From Alysiella crassa DSM 2578 (GTDB lineage Bacteria > Pseudomonadota > Gammaproteobacteria > Burkholderiales > Neisseriaceae), in the NCBI RefSeq assembly GCF_000745955.1, contig NZ_JQKH01000015.1, positions 1-37,069 of the forward strand: a DNA stretch of 37,069 nucleotides. The letters run 5' to 3'. The stretch's first letter is position 1, and each line of letters begins with the position of its first letter. This document shows positions 18,139 through 25,784 of the stretch, piece by piece. The notes under the pieces were generated by a model that saw only the letters and a program-made list of their open reading frames with translations, was not told the origin of the DNA and made no database searches. The position numbers and the translations under genes are program-made.

Positions 18139-18218
18139 TATAGTCGCCGAATTGAAAAAGTACTACGGCATTGGCTCGCCTTGCCGCCTTGTATTACATT
18201 TTCACTTCTGCGACTATA
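18139..18218. repeat. Small palindromic element with TATAGTCG ends (copy 2)
   Basis: An 80-bp relative of the element at 16517-16625, with the same ends (TATAGTCG 18139-18146; CGACTATA 18211-18218). The interior is AAAAAGTACTACGGCATTGGC then CGCCTTGTATTACATTTTCACTT. It lacks about 30 bp of the central region of copy 1. Confidence 0.7.
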
Positions 18219-18322
18219 GAATGGGCAGCCTGAACAAGTATTGTCATCTGGGCGCAATAGTTTTAGAATAATACGATTATTGGGTGTTTGATTAAACCAT
18301 TATTCACAAAGGAAAGACCACA

Positions 18323-18826
18323 ATGAAAACTTCTATTATTTTATCTGTTATCGCATTGGCAGCATTGAGCGCGTGTCAAAGCAATTCAACATCAGGTCAT
18401 TCAAGCGGCTCATCAAATGCGACCAGCAAAGGTATTTGTCAGCAAGTGCGCGGCGACACGAGTTCTGGTGGTCGCAATGTTTTGTATCGCTGCAATGGTA
18501 ATGCGGTATTGAATTCTGCTGAAGCGCAAACTATTTTGGGGCGCGGTGCAAAAATCAGTTTTGCAAACGGTGGCAGCGTGATTAAAGCCAATTTAACCAC
18601 CCGTCAAGCCGCCAACCGTGTGGGCAATTCAGATGAAGCAACTTGTGAACGTGCATTCATCAATGCGGCGAAAAAATTCCAAGAAACTGCAGCAGGTTTA
18701 GGTGGCAGCCGTGTAACAGGTTTCCAAAGTTATTTAAACAAAAATGTGTTGAGTGGCGGTCAATATGAGTGCGAAGTGGGCACATTCCATGGTCGTGTGG
18801 TGATGCGCGGCGACGTGGCACGTTAA
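18323..18826 (+). CDS. Small lipoprotein with RcsF/YbjQ-like C-terminal domain
   Basis: A 167-aa protein with lipobox LSAC (Cys18) and a Ser/Gly-rich linker after it. The C-terminal half, EATCERAFINAAKKFQETAAGLGGSRVTGFQSYL then GGQYECEVGTFHGRVVMRGDV, resembles small proteins of RcsF/YbjQ fold that databases often mislabel as excinuclease. The Cys pairs (CQQ/YRC and TCE/YEC) could form disulfides. Function is unknown; an envelope-stress or binding role is only a guess. AAAGG ribosome site. A DUS hairpin terminator separates it from the pigment cluster, so it is probably its own unit. Confidence 0.65.
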   Translation: MKTSIILSVIALAALSACQSNSTSGHSSGSSNATSKGICQQVRGDTSSGGRNVLYRCNGNAVLNSAEAQTILGRGAKISFANGGSVIKANLTTRQAANRVGNSDEATCERAFINAAKKFQETAAGLGGSRVTGFQSYLNKNVLSGGQYECEVGTFHGRVVMRGDVAR

Positions 18827-18836
18827 TCATTTTAGC

Positions 18837-18866
18837 AGGCAGCCTGAAGAGGTTTTCAGGCTGCCT
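18837..18866 (+). terminator. DUS-pair hairpin with T-rich tail
   Basis: Arms 18837-18848 and 18855-18866 are followed by TTTCTCTTCTTTTT. It ends the lipoprotein transcript and leaves only 30 bp before the first aryl polyene gene, in which TATAAA (18884-18889) is the only promoter-like sequence. Confidence 0.6.
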
Positions 18867-18896
18867 TTTCTCTTCTTTTTCCATATAAAAATCTCT

Positions 18897-20123
18897 ATGA
18901 AAACCAACCGAGTAGTCATCACAGGCATAGGCGCAATTTCTGCGTTTGGGCGCGATTGGGCGAGCGTTCAGGCTGCCTTTGCGGCGCAACAAAACGCGGT
19001 ACGCGCCATGCCACAATATGCTGAATTTCCTGAATTAGAAGCCTTGCTTGCCGCACCACTTGCCACGCCTTACACACCACCAGCGCATTGGACACGCAAG
19101 CAATTGCGTAGCATGGGTTTACTCGCGCAATACACGGTAGACGCCGCCGAACAAGCCTTATCACAAGCAGGTTTGCTGGACGACCCGAGCATACGCGATG
19201 GCAGAATGGGTGTGGCAGCAGGTTCATCTTCAGGCAGCCCTGCGGATATTTTAGATGTGGGTTTATTGTTATCAAAATTGCCCAATCAGTTTAATGCCAA
19301 CACTTATGTACGCATGATGCCACACACCACCGCCGCCAATGTGGGCATTTTTTTCGGGCTAACAGGGCGTGTGATTCCGACTTCCAGCGCGTGTACATCG
19401 GGCAGTCAAGGCATTGGTTATGCGTATGAAGCGATTAAATATGGCAAAATCCCCATGATGCTAGCTGGCGGTGCAGAAGAATTGAGCGCGTCTCAAGTTT
19501 TGGTGTTTGACAGTTTATACGCCGCCAGTCGCCGCAATGGGCAGCCTGAAACCACGCCACGCCCCTATGACCGCGACCGCGATGGTTTGGTGATTGGCGA
19601 AGGCGCGTGCATGATGGTTTTGGAAGATTTGGCTCACGCCCAAGCGCGTGGCGCACACATCATCGCCGAAATTGTCGGCTACGGCGCAAATTCAGATGGC
19701 AGCCACATCACGCGTCCCGAACAAACCACCATGCAGCGTTGCATGGAATTGGCATTGGCAGACGCTAATTTACCCGCCCAATCCATTGCTTATGTGAGCG
19801 GACACGGCACCGCCACCGAGCAAGGCGACATCGCGGAAACACAAGCCACCGCCGCCGTGTTTGGACATATTCCTTTGAGTTCACAGAAAAGTTATTTGGG
19901 GCATACTTTGGGCGCGTGTGGGGCATTGGAAAGCTGGTTTGCCATAGAAATGATGCGCCATCAATGGTTTGCGCCCACACTGAATTTGGATAATTTGGAC
20001 GAGCGTTGTGGCGATGTGGACTATATTCGTGGCGGTGGGCGCGTGTTGGACACGGAATATGTGATGAACAATAATTTCGCCTTTGGTGGCGTGAATACAT
20101 CGTTGATTTTTAAACGGTGGTGA
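18897..20123 (+). CDS. apeR: Beta-ketoacyl-ACP synthase of aryl polyene cluster (ApeR-like)
   Basis: A 408-aa thiolase-fold condensing enzyme (FabF/KAS II type) with the full Cys-His-His triad: Cys166 in TSSACTSGSQG, His303 in SGHGTATEQGD, His336 in YLGHTLGACGA. The C-terminal NNNFAFGGVNTSLIF is conserved. It should catalyse decarboxylative Claisen condensation of malonyl-ACP with the growing aryl polyenoyl chain. It is the first gene of a long co-directional set that contains every core APE function. Two ketosynthases occur in such clusters; the 408-aa length and the family features point to ApeR, while the gene at 22166 is ApeO-like. Symbol by analogy with the E. coli/Xenorhabdus naming. 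The ribosome site is weak. Confidence 0.85.
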   Translation: MKTNRVVITGIGAISAFGRDWASVQAAFAAQQNAVRAMPQYAEFPELEALLAAPLATPYTPPAHWTRKQLRSMGLLAQYTVDAAEQALSQAGLLDDPSIRDGRMGVAAGSSSGSPADILDVGLLLSKLPNQFNANTYVRMMPHTTAANVGIFFGLTGRVIPTSSACTSGSQGIGYAYEAIKYGKIPMMLAGGAEELSASQVLVFDSLYAASRRNGQPETTPRPYDRDRDGLVIGEGACMMVLEDLAHAQARGAHIIAEIVGYGANSDGSHITRPEQTTMQRCMELALADANLPAQSIAYVSGHGTATEQGDIAETQATAAVFGHIPLSSQKSYLGHTLGACGALESWFAIEMMRHQWFAPTLNLDNLDERCGDVDYIRGGGRVLDTEYVMNNNFAFGGVNTSLIFKRW

Positions 20124-20215
20124 TTTTTCAGGCTGCCTTTTATTACCTATAAAAATATTCGCGTTAAAAATAAGGCAGTCTGAAAACTTAATCTCAAATC
20201 AAAAGGATAAAATAA

Positions 20216-21457
20216 ATGAATCATCAACATTTTGACATCGCCATTATCGGCGCAGGACCTGCGGGGGCGGTGGCAGCTTCCTTGCTGAATCAGCAAGGTT
20301 TCAAAGTCTGCGTATTGGAAAAACAGCATTTTCCACGCTTTGTGATTGGCGAGAGTTTACTGCCGCATTGCATGGAATTTATTGAAGCAGCAGGATTTTT
20401 GCCCGCCGTGCAAGCCGAACCATCGTTTCAATTCAAAAATGGCGCGGCGTTCACATGGGGCAGCCGCTACACCGAAATTGATTTTACTGACAAATTCACC
20501 GCAGGACACGGCACAACTTTCCAAGTGCGCCGCGCCCTATTTGATGATATTTTGATTAAAGAAGCTCAAAAACAAGGAATTACAGTACGATTTGGCGACA
20601 GCGTAAGCGCATACAATGACGATACCGCCGAATTAACCGTGCAGCCTGAAAACGGCGAACCCTATGTTTTACAAACCAAATTTGTATTAGATGCGAGTGG
20701 TTATGGTCGCGTATTACCGCGTTTGCTGGATTTGGAAACGCCGTCTCAATTGCCGCCACGCGCCGCGCATTTCACGCATATTGACGACAATATTACCGCC
20801 CCCGATTTTGACCGCAACAAAATTCTCATCTCCACCCACCCCAAACACCGCGATGTGTGGTTTTGGCTGATTCCATTTGCCGACAATCGTTGTTCCATTG
20901 GCGTGGTGGGGCTGCCTGAACGCTTTGCAGGTTTGGATGATTCAGAACACATTTTGAAAACTTTTGCGCTGCAAGTACCCATGTTGGCACGAATTTTGGC
21001 AAATGCAAATTGGGACAATGAATTTCCTTTCCGCTACATCACAGGTTATTCTGCCAATGTGAAATCTTTGTATGGCAAACATTTTGCGCTGCTGGGCAAT
21101 GCGGCGGAATTTTTAGACCCCGTGTTTTCATCGGGCGTTACCATTGCCATGCACTCGGCGAAATTGGCGACAGATGTGTTAAGCAAACAATTGCGCGGGC
21201 AAAATGTGGATTGGCAAACCGAATTTGCCGAACCATTGATGTTGGGCGTGGACACTTTCCGCACTTATGTGAATGGCTGGTACGATGGTTCATTCCAAGA
21301 CGTGATTTATGCCGAGCAGCGTTCGCCCGACATCACGCGCATGATTAGCGCGATTTTGGCGGGCTATGCGTGGGACGAGAGCAATCCTTATGTGGCGAAA
21401 TCAGAACGGCGTTTGGCGGCGTTGGCGGAAATGGTGGGGGAAGCGGTTTATCGTTGA
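20216..21457 (+). CDS. FAD-dependent halogenase-like oxidoreductase in APE cluster
   Basis: A 413-aa flavoprotein. The N-terminal FAD-binding GAGPAG is at 12-17, followed by RFVIGESLLP near 41-50. WFWLIP at 215-220 fits the WxWxIP motif that marks flavin-dependent halogenases. FKNGAAFTWG at 73-82 places Lys74 where phenolic/pyrrole halogenases keep their catalytic lysine. GNAAEFLDPVFSSG near 294-307 is the second FAD contact. These marks favour a halogenase-type enzyme over a simple hydroxylase or geranylgeranyl reductase. In the APE/xanthomonadin family such an enzyme could halogenate or hydroxylate the aryl head group. The AAAAGGA ribosome site is good. Activity is not proven by the motifs. 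Confidence 0.8.
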   Translation: MNHQHFDIAIIGAGPAGAVAASLLNQQGFKVCVLEKQHFPRFVIGESLLPHCMEFIEAAGFLPAVQAEPSFQFKNGAAFTWGSRYTEIDFTDKFTAGHGTTFQVRRALFDDILIKEAQKQGITVRFGDSVSAYNDDTAELTVQPENGEPYVLQTKFVLDASGYGRVLPRLLDLETPSQLPPRAAHFTHIDDNITAPDFDRNKILISTHPKHRDVWFWLIPFADNRCSIGVVGLPERFAGLDDSEHILKTFALQVPMLARILANANWDNEFPFRYITGYSANVKSLYGKHFALLGNAAEFLDPVFSSGVTIAMHSAKLATDVLSKQLRGQNVDWQTEFAEPLMLGVDTFRTYVNGWYDGSFQDVIYAEQRSPDITRMISAILAGYAWDESNPYVAKSERRLAALAEMVGEAVYR

Positions 21458-21527
21458 TTTAATGGTTTAATTTATTTTCAGGCTGCCTGAAATATTTTTT
21501 TGTGAATGAATTGGCTTACTTTTTTAT

Positions 21528-21700
21528 AGTACACAACAATTTTTATAAACACCTATTTGGGATAAGAAAATTGAAAATATCATGAAAATAAATAACTTGC
21601 GTAGGGTGCGCCGTGCGCACCAATGGCTTGAATAATGTCGTCAATTGATGGCGAATTTGGTGCGCACGGCGCACCCTACGATTATTTTTGTCGTGTATGA
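21528..21700. repeat. MITE-like element with decayed IS-type ends and a perfect 22-bp inner palindrome
   Basis: Outer ends AGTACACAACAA (21528-21539) and TTGTCGTGTATGA (21688-21700) are degenerate versions of the IS/MITE end. Inside, GTAGGGTGCGCCGTGCGCACCA (21601-21622) pairs without mismatch with 21658-21679. It lies in the 287-bp gap between the halogenase-like gene and the DUF3261 gene and may split the pigment cluster into two transcripts. Confidence 0.65.
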
Positions 21701-21744
21701 TAAGGCTGCCTGAAAAATCCATTTCATTATTTAATTAAACAATC

Positions 21745-22161
21745 ATGTTCAAACCATTTATTATTTTAACCTTAACCGCCCTACTCGCCGCTTGCGCCAG
21801 CAGCTACGCACCACAAGATGCCCCCACACTCCCCGAAAACCAAACCCTTTGGTTTCAATTAGAAAAACTGGACAACGATGGCAACACCACCCAAACCAGC
21901 GTATTGAGCGTACAAGGCGAAGCAGACGGCACAACGCGTTGGCTACAAGCCGATATTTTTGGTGTGCCGCAAGCACGTTTACTTGCTAAATCAACAGGTT
22001 GGCAACAAGACGGTTTCGCACCACCCAATCGCACCGCGCAACAATTATTTGTCGCCCTATTCCCATACATCAAACGCGGTTTCAGGCAGCCTGAAACCAT
22101 CGTGTTGCCCGAACAAATATGGCGCGTTAGCCCCATTCACACCGAAGCAGAAAGCGAATAA
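21745..22161 (+). CDS. DUF3261-type lipoprotein of APE cluster (ApeN-like)
   Basis: A 138-aa lipoprotein with lipobox LAAC (Cys17) after MFKPFIILTLTALLAA. The mature part, LWFQLEKLDNDGNTTQTSVLSVQGEADGTTRWLQADIFGVPQARLLAKSTGWQQDGF, fits the DUF3261 family, small envelope lipoproteins found within aryl polyene clusters. It probably acts with the LolA-like carrier and MMPL exporter in placing the product in the outer membrane; this is inferred from context. A DUS codes FRQPE near residues 113-117. The next gene begins 4 bp after its stop. Confidence 0.75.
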   Translation: MFKPFIILTLTALLAACASSYAPQDAPTLPENQTLWFQLEKLDNDGNTTQTSVLSVQGEADGTTRWLQADIFGVPQARLLAKSTGWQQDGFAPPNRTAQQLFVALFPYIKRGFRQPETIVLPEQIWRVSPIHTEAESE

Positions 22162-22165
22162 ACCC

Positions 22166-23365
22166 ATGTATTTACAACAACCTGCGCTGACTTCCGCCAT
22201 CGGTCGCGGCATGGAAGCGCATATTCACGCACTGCTGAACCCGCCCAGCCACACGCCACTCACGCCTAACAGCGATTGGGTGCGCGGCAAAACGCTGTAT
22301 TTTGGCACAGTACACGGCGAATTGCGCCCTTTTGCCGAACATATTTTGCCCGAACATCGCAGCCAAAACAATCACTTACTTTGGGACGCATTGGCACAAA
22401 TTGAACCGCAAATCCACGCCGCCAAAGCAAAATTTGGTGCAGACCGCGTGGGCGTGATTATGGGAACTTCGGTAAGCGGCGCAGATGAAAATATCCCTTT
22501 ATTTCAATCTGTTGTCAATGGCAGCACATGGGACAGTCTGCCTTTTGCCCAACAAACGCAATTACACTCCGACCCCGCCGATTTTGTCAAACAAGCGTAT
22601 GATTTACAAGGCATTGCTTACGGCATATCCACCGCTTGCACATCGGGGGCGAGAGCATTGATGAGTGCGGCGCGGTTGCTGCATTTAGGGCTATGTGATG
22701 CCGTGATTTGTGGCGGTGTGGACACGCTTTCGCCTTTAACCATCAATGGCTTTTATTCGCTGGAAGTGCTTTCAGGCTGCCTTGCCCAACCGTTTTCGGC
22801 AAACCGCGATGGGATTAATATTGGCGAAGCGGCGGCGGCGTTTGTTTTGACACGCGAACGCGTGAAACACAGTTTGCCACTATTGGGTTATGGCGCGAGC
22901 AGTGATGCGTATCACATGTCATCGCCGCACCCTGATGGCGTGGGCGCGGTGGCGGCGTTTCAGGCTGCCTTAAATCATGCACAATTATCTGCACAATCTA
23001 TTGGCTGGATAAATTTACACGGCACAGGCACGCGCCACAACGACCAAATGGAAAGCCGCGCCATCGCCCAAGTATTTGGTAACAATACCCCTTGCACATC
23101 CACCAAAACCTTGACAGGGCATACATTGGGCGCGGCGGGGGCATTGGAAGCGGCGTTATTGTGGGGCGTGGTGTCGCGTCAATTCAATCCGCAAGGCAAA
23201 TTGCCGCCACAATTGGGCGATGGCGTGCGTGATGACACATTGGAAAATATTTATTTAACTGATTCAAATAGTTACTGGAGAGAAGGTCGGCGCGTGGGCG
23301 CGAGTGCGTCTTTTGCTTTTGGGGGCAATAATGCGGTTTTGATAATGGGAGAAGACGATGCCTGA
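22166..23365 (+). CDS. apeO: Beta-ketoacyl-ACP synthase of aryl polyene cluster (ApeO-like)
   Basis: A 399-aa ketosynthase with Cys158 in STACTSGARA, His285 in NLHGTGTRHND and His319 in LTGHTLGAAGA, so the active site is complete. C-terminal ASFAFGGNNAVLIMG. It should be the main chain-extending ketosynthase, working with a chain-length-type partner (the short ketosynthase-like protein at 30357). The ATG at 22166 gives a normal N-terminus (MYLQQPALTSAIG); the frame is open further upstream, but that overlaps the DUF3261 gene in another frame. It overlaps the dehydratase gene by 8 nt, implying translational coupling. Confidence 0.85.
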   Translation: MYLQQPALTSAIGRGMEAHIHALLNPPSHTPLTPNSDWVRGKTLYFGTVHGELRPFAEHILPEHRSQNNHLLWDALAQIEPQIHAAKAKFGADRVGVIMGTSVSGADENIPLFQSVVNGSTWDSLPFAQQTQLHSDPADFVKQAYDLQGIAYGISTACTSGARALMSAARLLHLGLCDAVICGGVDTLSPLTINGFYSLEVLSGCLAQPFSANRDGINIGEAAAAFVLTRERVKHSLPLLGYGASSDAYHMSSPHPDGVGAVAAFQAALNHAQLSAQSIGWINLHGTGTRHNDQMESRAIAQVFGNNTPCTSTKTLTGHTLGAAGALEAALLWGVVSRQFNPQGKLPPQLGDGVRDDTLENIYLTDSNSYWREGRRVGASASFAFGGNNAVLIMGEDDA

Positions 23366-23831
23366 TTGTCCAATTGTATCGCCTGAAATTTTACTGCCGC
23401 ACAGTGGGCGCATGGTTTTATTACAACGTATTGTTTCGTATAATGAAACCAGTTTGCTTGCAGAAGCAGAAATCGGCGCAAACCATATTTTGCTACCCGA
23501 TGGCGCAACAGGCTTACCCAGCTATTTGGGTGCGGAAATCATGGCACAAGGCGTGGCGGCATGGGCTGGCGCACACGCTTTGGACAGGGGCGAAACGGTG
23601 CGTTTGGGTTTTTTATTGGGAACGCGCAAATTGGTTTTCAGACAGCCTGAAATTGCCATTGGTACACAATTATCGGTTTATATTCAACAATCTTGGCAGG
23701 ATAATTCAGGCATGGGCGTATTTGATTGCGAATTGCGTGAACGGGTTTCGGGCGAAGTGTTGTTAAGTGGCGCATTGAATGTGTACAGCCCCACCAGTGA
23801 TGGGGATTTGGCGGCATTATTGGGGCGTTAA
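23358..23831 (+). CDS. apeP: 3-hydroxyacyl-ACP dehydratase, hotdog fold (ApeP-like)
   Basis: A 157-aa hotdog protein of the ApeP/FabZ-related dehydratase group. LLPHSGRMVLLQRIV near 12-26 and LPSYLGAEIMAQGVAAWAG near 53-71 form the substrate tunnel and central helix. It should remove water from the 3-hydroxyacyl intermediate to give the conjugated double bond, probably with the ApeI-like domain of the fusion protein at 25785. A DUS codes FRQPE in the middle. Starts inside the end of the ketosynthase gene. Confidence 0.82.
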   Translation: MPDCPIVSPEILLPHSGRMVLLQRIVSYNETSLLAEAEIGANHILLPDGATGLPSYLGAEIMAQGVAAWAGAHALDRGETVRLGFLLGTRKLVFRQPEIAIGTQLSVYIQQSWQDNSGMGVFDCELRERVSGEVLLSGALNVYSPTSDGDLAALLGR

Positions 23832-23899
23832 ATCTGTTTCAGGCTGCCTGAATATTTTATTTATTATTTAAAATTAATTATTTAAAATAAATTCATTAT

Positions 23900-24631
23900 A
23901 TGAAAAATCAACAAGTTTTAATCACAGGCTCTAATCGTGGCATAGGCAAGGCGGCAGCTTTGGCATTGGCGGCTGATGGTTTTGATGTGGTGGTACATTG
24001 CCGCAGTGGTCGCAATGAAGCGGAACAAGTCGCGCAACAAATCCAAGATTTAGGGCGCAACAGCCGCGTTTTACAATTTGACGTATCCGACCGCGCCGCG
24101 TGTCGGGAAATTTTAACCGCCGATGTGGAAGCGCATGGCGCATATTATGGCGTAGTATTGAACGCTGGTTTAACCCGCGACAATGCTTTTCCCGCCTTGA
24201 GCGATGAAGATTGGGACGGCGTATTGCGTACCAATTTGGACGGTTTTTACAATGTGTTGCACCCGATTATCATGCCCATGATTCGGCGGCGAGCGGCTGG
24301 GCGCATTGTGTGCGTGGCGAGCGTGTCGGGTTTGATTGGCAATCGTGGGCAAGTGAATTACAGCGCGTCCAAAGCGGGCTTGATTGGTGCGGCGAAAGCG
24401 TTGGCGGTGGAATTGGCAAAACGCAAAATCACGGTCAATTGCGTTGCCCCTGGCTTGATTGATACGGATATTGTGGACGAATTGGTGCCTGTGGACGAAA
24501 TCCTCAAAATGATTCCAGCACAACGCATGGGTACACCCAAAGAAGTCGCGCACGCCATTTCCTTTTTGATGAGCGAACAGGCTGGTTATATTACGCGGCA
24601 AGTATTGGCGATTAATGGGGGCTTGTGTTAA
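23900..24631 (+). CDS. apeQ: 3-oxoacyl-ACP reductase, SDR family (ApeQ/FabG-like)
   Basis: A 243-aa short-chain dehydrogenase. The NADPH-binding motif TGSNRGIG is at 9-16, NAG at 88-90, Asn112, the Ser in ASVSG (141-143), Tyr154 and Lys158 in YSASK, and the C-terminal INGGLC. It reduces the 3-keto group after each condensation. It lies directly between the dehydratase and thioesterase genes of the pigment cluster, which favours the ApeQ role over general fatty-acid FabG. Confidence 0.87.
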   Translation: MKNQQVLITGSNRGIGKAAALALAADGFDVVVHCRSGRNEAEQVAQQIQDLGRNSRVLQFDVSDRAACREILTADVEAHGAYYGVVLNAGLTRDNAFPALSDEDWDGVLRTNLDGFYNVLHPIIMPMIRRRAAGRIVCVASVSGLIGNRGQVNYSASKAGLIGAAKALAVELAKRKITVNCVAPGLIDTDIVDELVPVDEILKMIPAQRMGTPKEVAHAISFLMSEQAGYITRQVLAINGGLC

Positions 24632-24684
24632 GTTTCAGGCTGCCTGTAAATAAAATTTACCCAATTTAATCAAAGGATTAAATT

Positions 24685-25122
24685 ATGAAAAAACACATTT
24701 TCTGCCGCCATCACATAGATTTAGACATTCCCTTTTTTGATGTGGACAGTTTATTTATTGTGTGGCACGGGCATTATGTGAAATATTTTGAATTGGCGCG
24801 ATGTGCCTTTCTCGCTGAAATTGCGCATGATTACACGGTCATGCGCGAATCGGGTTTTGCTTACCCGATTGTGAAATTAGACGTGAAATACATCAAACCT
24901 GCCACCTTTGGACAAAAAATTCGGGTGGAATTGGCGGTGGTGGAATTTGAAAGCTGCCTGAAAATAGATTATCTCATCAAAGATTTAGCCACAGGCACCA
25001 AACTCACCCGCGCCAGCACCACGCAAGTGGCGGTACAAATCGGCAATGGCGCAATGCAATTTCAAACGCCAGATGATTTTCAGGCTGCCGTGCGCCGCTT
25101 TGCACAATTTAACGCGATTTAA
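24685..25122 (+). CDS. apeK: Acyl-CoA/ACP thioesterase, 4HBT family (ApeK-like)
   Basis: A 145-aa hotdog thioesterase of the YbgC/FadM type. DVDSLFIVWHGHYVKYFELAR near 19-39 matches the family motif, in which Asp21 would be catalytic. The AAAGGA ribosome site is good. In APE clusters this enzyme may release stalled chains or the finished product from ACP. Codes AAV near the C-terminus from a DUS. Confidence 0.82.
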   Translation: MKKHIFCRHHIDLDIPFFDVDSLFIVWHGHYVKYFELARCAFLAEIAHDYTVMRESGFAYPIVKLDVKYIKPATFGQKIRVELAVVEFESCLKIDYLIKDLATGTKLTRASTTQVAVQIGNGAMQFQTPDDFQAAVRRFAQFNAI

Positions 25123-25191
25123 TGGGGGTGCGGATTACAATTCAGGCAGCCTGAAAATATCCCCATTATTTAAACCAAAAGGATTCAAACC

Positions 25192-25782
25192 ATGTTTACC
25201 CCAAAATTATTGCTGACTGTTTCCCTGTTCGCCAGCGCGTCTGCGTGGGCTTTGACCCCAGCCGAATTAACCACGCATTTGCAACAACCTAACACCATAC
25301 AAGGGCAATTTGTGCAACAACGTTATCTCAAATCTCTACCCAAACCATTGCAAACCACAGGGCAATTTGCTTTGCAAAAACAAATAGGTTTATTCTGGCA
25401 TGTGCAAAAACCATTAGACGTGCAACTGCGTGTCCGCCCCAACGGTATCGCACAATGGGACAAAAAAACATGGCGCAACAGCAGCCAAAGCGGTCAAGCG
25501 GCACAAGTCAAATTGTTTATGGCGGTATTGGGCGGCAACACGCAGGAATTGAGCAAACAATTTGATTTAGACGTTTCAGGCAGCCTGAAACAATGGACAC
25601 TCACTTTGCGCCCCAAAACCACTATCATGAAACAAGTTTTTCAAAACATCACGATACAGGGCGACCAAGTGGTGCGCCAAGTAGAATTACGAGAAAAACA
25701 AGGCGACCGCACCGTGATGAAATTCACCCAAACCCAAATCAATCAACCTTTAAGCGCGGCGGCGACAAACGCATTTAAATAA
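25192..25782 (+). CDS. LolA-like outer membrane carrier protein of APE cluster (ApeL-like)
   Basis: A 196-aa periplasmic protein. The signal peptide ends SASAWA before LTPAEL. The mature domain has the LolA-type opening (TIQGQFVQQRYLKSLPKPLQTTGQFALQKQIGLFWHVQKP), a half-barrel that could hold a hydrophobic ligand. It is not the housekeeping LolA. Context suggests it carries the lipid-like aryl polyene from the MMPL exporter across the periplasm. AAAAGGA ribosome site. The next gene begins 2 nt after the stop. Confidence 0.82.
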   Translation: MFTPKLLLTVSLFASASAWALTPAELTTHLQQPNTIQGQFVQQRYLKSLPKPLQTTGQFALQKQIGLFWHVQKPLDVQLRVRPNGIAQWDKKTWRNSSQSGQAAQVKLFMAVLGGNTQELSKQFDLDVSGSLKQWTLTLRPKTTIMKQVFQNITIQGDQVVRQVELREKQGDRTVMKFTQTQINQPLSAAATNAFK

Positions 25783-25784
25783 TC

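Noticed and set aside
6973-18866. Repeated short palindromes as a CRISPR array
   Set aside because: The repeats are scattered DUS, not regularly spaced, with no unique spacers of constant length and no cas genes.
21959-22165. 69-residue extension of the second ketosynthase
   Set aside because: It overlaps the DUF3261 lipoprotein gene in another frame and has no family similarity; the ATG at 22166 gives the expected N-terminus.
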